Assembly (NCBI GenBank): GCA_018240325.1 | Contig: JAFEFZ010000265.1 | Location: forward strand, 1-48,300 | Reading direction: 5' to 3' | Length of the DNA stretch: 48,300 bases | Source of the DNA: Pseudomonadota bacterium | GTDB lineage: Bacteria > Pseudomonadota > Gammaproteobacteria > Burkholderiales > Burkholderiaceae_C | Part shown: piece by piece, positions 42,901 through 48,300 of the stretch | How positions within the stretch are numbered: position 1 is the first letter of the stretch | Layout: each line of letters begins with the position of its first letter | Position numbers and translations under genes: made by a program | Notes under the pieces: model-generated | Told to the model about the DNA's origin: nothing | Seen by the model: only the letters and a program-made list of their open reading frames with translations | The model's database searches: none

Positions 42901-43097
42901 TCGATCACGGTGAGCACGTTGTCCTCGAGCGTCTTGGCCGACGCGCCCGGATAGACCACGGTCACGATGATGCCCGGCGGCGCCACCGGCGGGTACTGCG
43001 CCACCGGCAGCTGGGTGATCGACACCGCGCCGCCGACGATCACGAACAGCGCGATCACCCACGCGAAGATGGGCCGGTCGATGAAGAACTTGGCCAT
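39945..43097 (-). CDS. RND multidrug efflux pump permease (AcrB/MexB type)
   Basis: A 1050-residue inner-membrane proton-driven pump. The start AKFFIDRPIFAWVIALFVIVGG and the helix-4 aspartates D407-D408 in VVGIVVDDAIVVVENVER are those of the HAE1 family, at the same positions as in AcrB. Two large periplasmic loops lie between helices 1-2 and 7-8. It exports hydrophobic drugs or toxic metabolites; the range is not predictable. It lies 13 bases after the adaptor gene and overlaps the outer-membrane gene. No regulator of the TetR or MarR type is adjacent. Confidence 0.96.
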   Translation of the reverse strand: MAKFFIDRPIFAWVIALFVIVGGAVSITQLPVAQYPPVAPPGIIVTVVYPGASAKTLEDNVLTVIEQEMNGSPGLIYMESVAQANGSGSLTLTYSANTNADLAQVDVQNRLSRATPRLPSAVTQQGVRVDKSRSNFLLFTILSSTDPAYDPIALGDYAARNVLPELQRVPGVGQAQLFGTERAMRIWIDPAKLLGFGLSVADVNSAIRAQNAQVSSGTLGDLPNLADQTIFATVVVEGQLSNVEQFGNIVLRANPDGSTVRLREVARIELGAQTYATSARLNGKPSTGIGVQLAPTGNALETAKAVRARLDALQEFFPPGMSYAIPYDTSRFVQISIGKVVETLLEAVALVFVVMFLFLQNWRYTIIPTIVVPVALLGSFTVLLALGYSINVLTMFGMVLVVGIVVDDAIVVVENVERIMSEEGLPPREATRKAMGQISGAIVGVTVVLVSVFVPLAFFTGAVGNIYRQFSVVMASAIAFSAFFALSLTPALCASLLKQVEAGHHHAKGGFFGWFNRGFSATAKRYEGLLGKLVGRGLRMMLVYLAIVAGVIWLVLRLPTSFLPNEDQGTLLINVQLPPGATANRALAVMEQVEAYILKQPEVQSMVSVLGFSFSGQGQNAAIAFVTLKDWHERTAPGQSAQALAGRAFGALMGIKDAFIFPLSPPPIPELGSASGFNFRLQDRGGNGHDALVAARNQLLGMAGQSKQLAGVRPDGLEDAPQLRVDIDRDQAAALGVGFDAINLVISTAFGSTYVNDFQSQGRLQRVVVQADAAGRMQGDDILKLNAINRNGQLVPLSAFATPHWTTGPMQLIRYNGYPTMRIVGDAAPGVSTGTAMAEMERLAAQLPPGFGFEWTGQSREERIAGDTAIYLFAFSLLAVFLCLAALYESWSIPFSVLLVVPLGVLGVVLATQARGYSNDVYFKIGLITIIGLSAKNAVLIIEFAKDLQAHGKSVAQAALEAAHLRFRPIVMTSMAFVLGVLPLAIASGAGSASQRSIGTGVMGGMISAVLLSVLFVPVFFVVVRSLFKGSERQRKMHAHELDGVTGEGR

Positions 43098-43110
43098 CGA
43101 TGCGGCCCCG

Positions 43111-44352
43111 TCAGCGGCTCGCGGCCGAAGCCGGCGCCGAGGCGGCGCCCGCCGATGCCGGCGCGCCCGCCGATGCCGGCGCGCCCGCAGACGCCGCCGC
43201 GCCCGCCCACGGCACCGGCTTGACCGGCGCGCCCGGGCGCATCTTCTGGAAGCCCTCGACGATCACCTGCTCGCCGGCCTTCAGGCCCGAGGTCACGACC
43301 CAGTCCGAACCCGACACGCCGGCGATCGTCACCGTGCGCGGCGCGGCCATGCCGCCTTCGCCGACGACGAGCACGCTGTCGCCCTGCGGCCCGCGCGTCA
43401 CTGCCTGCTGCGGCACCAGCGTCGCGCCGGCGATCTGGCCCTGCACCAGGCGCGCGCGCACGTACATGCCGGGCAGCAGCAGCGCGTGCGGGTTGGCGAC
43501 CTCGATGCGCAGCGTCACCTGTGCGGAAGTCGGGTCCACCGACAGGTCGGTGAACAGCAGCCGGCCGCGCTGCGGCAGCTCGCTGCCGTCGTCGAGCACG
43601 ATCCGCACCGCCGAGCGGTCGGGCGGCGCCGCGCTGGCGGCCTTGCGCAGCCGCGCCACGTCGGCCACCGCCTGGGTCGAATTGACGTACACCGGGTCGA
43701 TCTGCTGGATCAGCGCCAGCTGCGTGGCCTCGGCCGCGGACACGAGCGCGCCTTCGGTCACGAGCGCGCGGCCGATGCGCCCGGAAATCGGCGCGGTGAC
43801 GCCGGCGTAGCCCAGGTTCAGCTGCGCGCTGCGCAGCGCCGCGCGCGCCGCGGCCACGTCGGCCTCGGCCTGCGCCTGCGCGGCCAGCGCGTTGGTGTAG
43901 TCCTGCGCGCTGATCGCGCGCGCGTCGGCCAGCGGCTTGAAGCGCGTCGCCTGCTCGCGGGCCTGCAGCAGGTTGGCTTCGGCCTTGGCCTGCGCCGCCT
44001 TGGCACTGTCCACCGCCGCCTGGTACGGCGCCGGGTCGATCTGGAACAGCGGCTGCCCGGCCTTGACGTCGCTGCCCTCCTTGAACAGGCGCTTTTGCAC
44101 GATGCCGTTGACGCGCGCGCGCACCTGCGCCACGCGCGACGCCTCGACCCGCCCCGGCAGCTCGATGACCAGCGGTTCGGTCTTCGGCGCCACCGTGACC
44201 ACCGCCACCTCGGGCGGCGGCGGCGCTGCGCCGCCGCCCTGGGCGGGGGCGGGCTTGGATTCGCCGCCGCCGCAGGCGGCCAGCATCAGGCCCAGCAGTG
44301 CGGCGGCCATGCCGGCATGGCGGAACACGGGCAGGGCGGACAGGGTTCGCAT
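43111..44352 (-). CDS. RND efflux periplasmic adaptor (AcrA/MexA type)
   Basis: A 413-residue membrane fusion protein. It begins with a signal and lipobox LMLAAC (Cys27), then the lipoyl-like and coiled-coil region (VEASRVAQVRARVNGIVQKR, followed by an Ala-rich hairpin), and the beta-barrel and membrane-proximal parts (LLPGMYVRARLVQG, PQQAVTRGPQGDSVLVV). The C-terminus ends in AGAPAS repeats encoded by 18-bp units. It links the RND pump to the outer-membrane channel. It is the first gene of the efflux operon. Confidence 0.95.
   Translation of the reverse strand: MRTLSALPVFRHAGMAAALLGLMLAACGGGESKPAPAQGGGAAPPPPEVAVVTVAPKTEPLVIELPGRVEASRVAQVRARVNGIVQKRLFKEGSDVKAGQPLFQIDPAPYQAAVDSAKAAQAKAEANLLQAREQATRFKPLADARAISAQDYTNALAAQAQAEADVAAARAALRSAQLNLGYAGVTAPISGRIGRALVTEGALVSAAEATQLALIQQIDPVYVNSTQAVADVARLRKAASAAPPDRSAVRIVLDDGSELPQRGRLLFTDLSVDPTSAQVTLRIEVANPHALLLPGMYVRARLVQGQIAGATLVPQQAVTRGPQGDSVLVVGEGGMAAPRTVTIAGVSGSDWVVTSGLKAGEQVIVEGFQKMRPGAPVKPVPWAGAAASAGAPASAGAPASAGAASAPASAASR
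43147..43200 (-). repeat. 18-bp tandem repeat in the adaptor gene
   Basis: Two exact units of GCCCGCCGATGCCGGCGC and one degenerate unit encode a repeated Ala-Gly-Ala-Pro-Ala-Ser tail. Units keep the frame, so tail length may vary by slippage. Confidence 0.8.
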
Positions 44353-44510
44353 GGACGGGCTCGGGTAGTTCGCGTTCGTGGCGCGCGGCCGACACGGCAG
44401 CGGATCGGCACTGCCGGCACGAGGCTTGCACGATGCGGGCCGGCGCGCGCGCCGCGCAGTGTACGCACCCGTGCGCCTGCAGGCCCTGCGGTGGGCGCGA
44501 TTCCCGCAGC

Positions 44511-44530
44511 CGGCGCCATCCCTGGCGCCG
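44511..44530 (-). terminator. hairpin between the DUF2252 gene and the efflux operon
   Basis: CGGCGCCA and TGGCGCCG form an 8-bp stem with a 4-base loop, 37 bases after the DUF2252 stop. It has no T-run but would separate the DUF2252 transcript from the efflux operon downstream. The rest of the 215-base interval (44353-44567) holds nothing I can identify. Confidence 0.5.
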
Positions 44531-44567
44531 TTGCGCCTGCGCGCAGCCGAGGCAGCGGCGCCGCCGA

Positions 44568-46238
44568 TCACGCGCCTTCGAAAACCGCCTCCAGGCGGCC
44601 GTCGCGCAGCGCCTGCAGCAGCGCCTGGTGGTCGGCCGCGTTCTGGCGCTCGTAGGCGAGCGCGAAGTCGGCCAGCGCATCGGCCAGATGCTGGCCGCCG
44701 CCGACGTAGCCGCTGAGCAGCGCCGGATCGCCCGAGCGCGCGTGCGCGCGCGCCAGCGCCCAGCCGGTCAGGCGCGCGTAGTCGCACATCGTGCCCGGGC
44801 GGTACAGCTCGACTTGCGGCTTGATCTTCACGTCGCGCAACTGGCGCACGTACAGGTGCGTGCCCTGCGCCGAGACCAGGTGGCCGAGGAACAGGTCGGA
44901 CGAGGCCTGCATCAGTCGCTGGCCGAAGACCACGCGCGCGCCTTCGGTGGCATAGGCCTCGACGTTGACGTGCGGCGCCAGCACCGACGGCCGCGCCTGC
45001 TTCAGCTGCAGGAACAGCGGGTCGTCCTCGGCGGCGAAGAGCATCGCCACGCCGCAGATGGTGCCGACGCTGCCCACGCCGACCACCTTCATCGCGACGT
45101 CGGCCAGCTCGTAGCGGTCGAGCAGCACGCGCCGCTCCGGCGGCAGCGAATCGCGGTACGCGGCCACGTCGGCACGCACCTGGTCGGCAAAACCGGGTAC
45201 GCGCCATTCGTCGGGGTGGAAGATCAGCGGCGGCGTGTCGCGGATGCGCGGCACGTCGCCGTCGTCCTGCGCCAGCTTGTGGAACTCGACATCGGCGCTG
45301 CGTGCCATGGCCTTGGCGCGCAGCTTGCGCGCACCGTGCTGCACCGCCTTGTCGCCGAAGGCCTCGACCGCCTCTTCGTCATCGACCGAGTCGTACCAGG
45401 CCTGCAGCGTCGGCATGGCCGCCAGCGCGGCCAGCCGCTCGGCGTAGCCGAGCACCGCCGCGCGCACCGCTGCCTTGGCCTCGCCGGGCGAGTCGCCGTT
45501 GTGCAGGCTGGCGATCGCGAAGCTGGCCGCCAGGCGCTTCAGGTCCCATTCCCACGGCGCGGGGTGGGTTTCGTCGAAGTCGTTGATGTCGAAGATCACG
45601 CGCCGCTCGGGCGTGGCGAAGGCGCCGAAGTTCAGCAGATGGCAGTCGCCGCAGGCCTGCACGATCTGCCCGGTGGCGGGGGTGGGTTCGAGGTCGGCGG
45701 CCATGATCGCCGCGGCGCCGCGGAAGAACGCGAAGGGCGAAGCCGCCATGCGGCCGTAGCGGATCGGCACCAGGTGCTCGATGCGCCCGACGCTGGAGTC
45801 GATCAGCTGCTGCACCGGATCGCGCCGGCGCGCGGCCGGGCGGTACTCGGCGTGCGCCTCGCGCGGGCAGGCCACGCGCAGCGCACGGCCGGCTTCCTGG
45901 CGCTCGCGCCGCGTGCGCAGGTGGGCGGGCTTGTCCAGGTAGGCTACCCGGATCGGCGGCGCGAAGGCGCCTTCCGGCACCGGGTCGGGCGCCGAGGCCG
46001 CAACGGCGGCCGCGGCCTTGGCCTGCTTGGCCTCGGCCCTGGCCTTCTTTGCTTCGGCCTTCGCCTTCTTTGCATCGGCCTTGGCCTGCTTGGCTTCGGC
46101 CTTGGCCTGCTTGGCCTCGGCCTTGGCCCTTCGCGTCTCGGCCTTGGCCTGCTTCGCTTCGGCCTTGCCCGTGCTGGCCTCGTCCTGGCTCCTGGCGGCC
46201 TGGGTCTTGCCCGGGTCGGCGGTCTTGGTCTTGCTCAT
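44568..46238 (-). CDS. DUF2252 protein with Lys/Ala-rich repeat tail
   Basis: A 556-residue protein. The main part (about 95-556) is the DUF2252 family, distantly related to aminoglycoside-phosphotransferase-like kinases: the motifs GDCHLLNFGAF and FDINDFDETHPAPWEWDLKRL correspond to the family's catalytic and metal-binding segments. Substrate and role are unknown. The first 80 residues are different: residues 24-76 are built of about seven KAEAKQA-type heptads, which form a charged coiled coil or a histone-H1/PhaF-like DNA-binding tail. No signal peptide is seen, so it is probably cytoplasmic. It is divergent from the acyl-CoA synthetase gene. The ATG at 46238 is the first start that includes the repeat. 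Confidence 0.88.
   Translation of the reverse strand: MSKTKTADPGKTQAARSQDEASTGKAEAKQAKAETRRAKAEAKQAKAEAKQAKADAKKAKAEAKKARAEAKQAKAAAAVAASAPDPVPEGAFAPPIRVAYLDKPAHLRTRRERQEAGRALRVACPREAHAEYRPAARRRDPVQQLIDSSVGRIEHLVPIRYGRMAASPFAFFRGAAAIMAADLEPTPATGQIVQACGDCHLLNFGAFATPERRVIFDINDFDETHPAPWEWDLKRLAASFAIASLHNGDSPGEAKAAVRAAVLGYAERLAALAAMPTLQAWYDSVDDEEAVEAFGDKAVQHGARKLRAKAMARSADVEFHKLAQDDGDVPRIRDTPPLIFHPDEWRVPGFADQVRADVAAYRDSLPPERRVLLDRYELADVAMKVVGVGSVGTICGVAMLFAAEDDPLFLQLKQARPSVLAPHVNVEAYATEGARVVFGQRLMQASSDLFLGHLVSAQGTHLYVRQLRDVKIKPQVELYRPGTMCDYARLTGWALARAHARSGDPALLSGYVGGGQHLADALADFALAYERQNAADHQALLQALRDGRLEAVFEGA
46010..46169 (-). repeat. imperfect 21-bp tandem repeat coding for KAEAKQA heptads
   Basis: About seven units of a 21-bp repeat in the DUF2252 gene encode K/Q-A-K-A-E-A-K heptads (residues 24-76). 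Each unit change keeps the frame, so the number of heptads may differ between strains. Confidence 0.8.
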
Positions 46239-46351
46239 GGCGTCGGGTCGTCTCGGTGGGCGGCGCGGGCTGCACGGCCTGCGGATCGGGATGGCGCGTC
46301 GCGGCCGCATCGGGGCAGAATGGCCGGCAGCGACTCGGAGGAACTGGGATT

Positions 46352-47998
46352 ATGAGCATCTACGACCAGCATCTGGACCAGACCGCCGCCAACCACGTGG
46401 CCTTGAGCCCGGTGAGCTTCGTCGAGCGCAGCGCCGAAGTGTTCGGCGACCTGCCGGCGGTGATCCACGGCGCGCGCCGCTATACCTGGGCGCAGTGCCG
46501 CGAACGCAGCGCGCGGCTGGCGGCGGCGCTGCGCGCCTTCGGCATCGGCCGCGGCAGCACCGTCAGCGTGATGCTGCCCAACACGCCCGAGATGGTCGAG
46601 GCGCACTACGCGGTGCCGGCGCTGAACGCGGTGCTGAACACGTTGAACACCCGGCTCGATGCGCCGCTGCTCGCCTGGCAGATGAACCACTGCGAGGCGG
46701 CCGTGGTCATCACCGACCGCGAGTTCGCGCCGGCGATGGCCGAGGCGCTGGCGCGGCTGAAGGCCGAGCACGGCCGCGAGCCGGTGGTCATCGACGTGTG
46801 CGACAGCGAATACGCCGGCCCGGGCGAGCGGCTGGGCAGCCACGAGTACGAGGCGCTGCTCGCTGCGCACGAGCCCTGCGCCAGGCTCGAAGGCCCGGCC
46901 GACGAATGGGACGCGATCGCCGTCAGCTACACCAGCGGCACCACCGGCGACCCGAAGGGCGTGGTCACGCACCACCGCGGCGCCTACCTGAACGCGGTCA
47001 GCAACGCCGCCACCTGGACGATGCCGCACTTCCCGAAGTACCTGTGGACGCTGCCGATGTTCCACTGCAACGGCTGGTGCTTCCCGTGGACGGTGGCGAT
47101 GCTCGGCGGCACGCACCTGTGCCTGCGCCGCGTCGAAGCCGGGCCGATCCTCGACGCGATGCGCGTGCACGGCGCCGACCACTACTGCGCGGCGCCGATC
47201 GTGCACGCGCTGCTGATCAACGCGCCCGCCGCGCTGCGCGAAGGCATCACGCAGCGCGTGCGCGGCATGGTGGCCGGGGCGGCGCCGCCGGCGGCGATGA
47301 TCGAAGGCATGGCGCGGCTGGGCTTCGACATCACGCATGTGTACGGGCTGACCGAGGTCTATGGCCCGGCGTCCGTCGCGGTCAAGCGCGACGGCTGGGC
47401 GGCGCAGAGCCTGTCGGAGCAGACTCGGCTCAACGGCCGCCAGGGCGTGCGCTATGCGCTGCAGGAGAGCATGACGGTGCTCGACCCGGTGACGATGCAG
47501 GAGGTTCCGGCCGACGGCCAGACCATGGGCGAGATCATGTTCCGCGGCAACATCGTGATGAAGGGCTACCTGAAGAACCCGGCGGCCACCGCCAAGGCCT
47601 TCGAGGGCGGCTGGTTCCACACCGGCGACCTGGCGGTGATCGAGCCCGACCGCTACGTGAAGATCAAGGACCGCAGCAAGGACGTGATCATCAGCGGCGG
47701 CGAGAACATCAGCTCGATCGAGGTCGAGGACGCGCTGTACCGCCACCCGGCGGTGGTGGCCTGCGCGGTGGTGGCGCGGCCCGACCCGAAGTGGGGCGAA
47801 TCGCCGGTCGCCTATGTCGAGACCCAGCCCGGCGCGCAGGTGACGGCCGCGGACCTGATCGCGCATTGCAAGAGCCTGCTGGCCGGCTACAAGGTGCCCA
47901 AGGAGATCCGCTTCGAGCCGATCCCCAAGACCAGCACCGGCAAGATCCAGAAGTTCCAGCTGCGCGAGCGCGCAAAGAGTTCGTCGGCGATCGAGTAG
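46352..47998 (+). CDS. acyl-CoA synthetase (AMP-forming, medium-chain/DmdB-like)
   Basis: A 548-residue adenylate-forming ligase. The P-loop motif is SYTSGTTGDPKGVVTHH (about 192-208), then LWTLPMFHCNGWCFPWTVAMLGG, the A5 motif YGLTEVYGP, the hinge GWFHTGDLAVIEPDRYVKIKDRSKDVIISGGENIS, and the catalytic lysine region PKTSTGKIQKFQLRE. These features match acyl-CoA or 3-methylmercaptopropionyl-CoA ligases (DmdB-like). It probably activates medium-chain or branched acids for beta-oxidation, since an enoyl-CoA hydratase gene follows by 41 bases. A GGAGGAA ribosome site precedes the ATG. Confidence 0.92.
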   Translation: MSIYDQHLDQTAANHVALSPVSFVERSAEVFGDLPAVIHGARRYTWAQCRERSARLAAALRAFGIGRGSTVSVMLPNTPEMVEAHYAVPALNAVLNTLNTRLDAPLLAWQMNHCEAAVVITDREFAPAMAEALARLKAEHGREPVVIDVCDSEYAGPGERLGSHEYEALLAAHEPCARLEGPADEWDAIAVSYTSGTTGDPKGVVTHHRGAYLNAVSNAATWTMPHFPKYLWTLPMFHCNGWCFPWTVAMLGGTHLCLRRVEAGPILDAMRVHGADHYCAAPIVHALLINAPAALREGITQRVRGMVAGAAPPAAMIEGMARLGFDITHVYGLTEVYGPASVAVKRDGWAAQSLSEQTRLNGRQGVRYALQESMTVLDPVTMQEVPADGQTMGEIMFRGNIVMKGYLKNPAATAKAFEGGWFHTGDLAVIEPDRYVKIKDRSKDVIISGGENISSIEVEDALYRHPAVVACAVVARPDPKWGESPVAYVETQPGAQVTAADLIAHCKSLLAGYKVPKEIRFEPIPKTSTGKIQKFQLRERAKSSSAIE

Positions 47999-48039
47999 CG
48001 CAAGAGCGCAAGAGCTGAAAGGCGGAAGGAGGACGGGCG

Positions 48040-48300
48040 ATGGACGAGCAACCTCTGGTGCTGCATGCGCGCGACGCGCGCGGCGTGGTGACGCTGACGC
48101 TGAACCGGCCGCAGGCCTTCAACGCGCTGTCCGAAGGCATGCTCGACGCGCTGCAGCGCGCGCTCGACCGCGTGGCGGCCGACGACACGGCGCGGGTGGT
48201 GGTGATCGCGGCGGCGGGCCGCGCCTTCTGCGCCGGTCACGACCTGAAGGAGATGCGCGCCGAGCCTTCGCTCGGCTACTACGAGCGGCTGTTCGCGCAG
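48040..48300 (+). CDS. enoyl-CoA hydratase/isomerase, partial (N-terminal)
   Basis: The first 87 residues of a crotonase-fold enzyme; the gene continues past the right edge. The start VTLTLNRPQAFNALSEGMLDAL and the oxyanion-hole segment GRAFCAGHDLKEM are diagnostic. It would hydrate enoyl-CoA in fatty-acid or branched-acid breakdown. A strong AGGAGG ribosome site precedes the ATG, 41 bases after the acyl-CoA synthetase, so the two form an operon. Confidence 0.93.
   Translation, partial: MDEQPLVLHARDARGVVTLTLNRPQAFNALSEGMLDALQRALDRVAADDTARVVVIAAAGRAFCAGHDLKEMRAEPSLGYYERLFAQ

Noticed and set aside
38518-43062. A minus-strand frame of over 1500 codons across the pump and channel genes
   Set aside because: It runs in the wrong frame through the pump and only its C-terminal part is the real channel protein; the true pump has its own 1050-residue frame with D407/D408.
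44353-44567. A TetR-type regulator gene expected upstream of the efflux operon
   Set aside because: The interval is too short and contains only a hairpin and no helix-turn-helix coding sequence on either strand.
46018-48018. A 666-codon open frame overlapping the acyl-CoA synthetase
   Set aside because: It is a frame-shifted shadow of the synthetase; the correct frame contains all adenylate-forming motifs.

Overview
The window is GC-rich (about 70% by eye) chromosomal DNA from a beta-proteobacterium, most likely a Burkholderiales relative of the Rubrivivax/Leptothrix/Comamonadaceae type. The evidence is the strong GC3 bias, the cysI-DUF934-cysH sulfate assimilation block, a polyhydroxyalkanoate phasin, the trkA-trkH pair, gcvT-gcvH-gcvP, and several family members with a Burkholderiales flavour. 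It reads as ordinary core and accessory metabolism. I see no rRNA, tRNA, CRISPR array or prophage. The assignment is by protein recognition only; no database was searched.

Layout. 1-3.0 kb: leftward sulfate-assimilation genes cysI, DUF934 and cysH (cysH runs off the left edge), divergent from a patatin-like lipoprotein. 4.0-6.3 kb: a phasin gene with a well-defined promoter and twin operators, a histone-deacetylase-like amidohydrolase and a cupin. 6.4-8.5 kb: an alpha/beta hydrolase translationally coupled to a first MetY-type sulfhydrylase. 8.6-11.1 kb: a SagB-type double-domain oxidoreductase, then a broken TIR-CHAT gene carrying a 161-bp MITE. 11.1-15.3 kb: aroC, trkA, trkH. 15.3-19.8 kb: leftward thioesterase, acyl-CoA ligase, MFS transporter and transglutaminase-like protein, with a probable feruloyl-CoA synthase remnant beside them. 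19.8-26.7 kb: leftward gcvT, gcvH, gcvP, sdaA and DUF4197, a route from glycine through C1 units and serine to pyruvate. 26.8-33.4 kb: rightward carbonic anhydrase, P450, DUF2939, CoA-binding protein, second MetY, DUF1330 and an AGPS-like flavoenzyme. 33.4-36.5 kb: an acyltransferase and a compact restriction-modification pair. 36.7-44.4 kb: an RND efflux operon followed in the same direction by a LytS/LytR-type two-component system. 44.6-48.3 kb: a DUF2252 protein with a Lys/Ala repeat tail, then a rightward acyl-CoA synthetase and enoyl-CoA hydratase (cut by the right edge).

The most notable non-routine features are these. (1) A decayed TIR-CHAT gene whose reading frame is restored exactly when a TA-flanked MITE, inserted three codons before the presumed catalytic cysteine, is removed in thought. 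(2) A restriction-modification pair in which the methyltransferase carries an N-terminal helix-turn-helix-like segment and its promoter spacer is filled by a GACGTC double palindrome. (3) A REP-like palindromic repeat that appears in frame inside the serine dehydratase gene, with a relative upstream of cysI. (4) Two matching 17-bp operators bracketing the phasin promoter. No clearly new multi-gene system is established by the sequence; the TIR-CHAT relic and the restriction-modification locus are the best leads.
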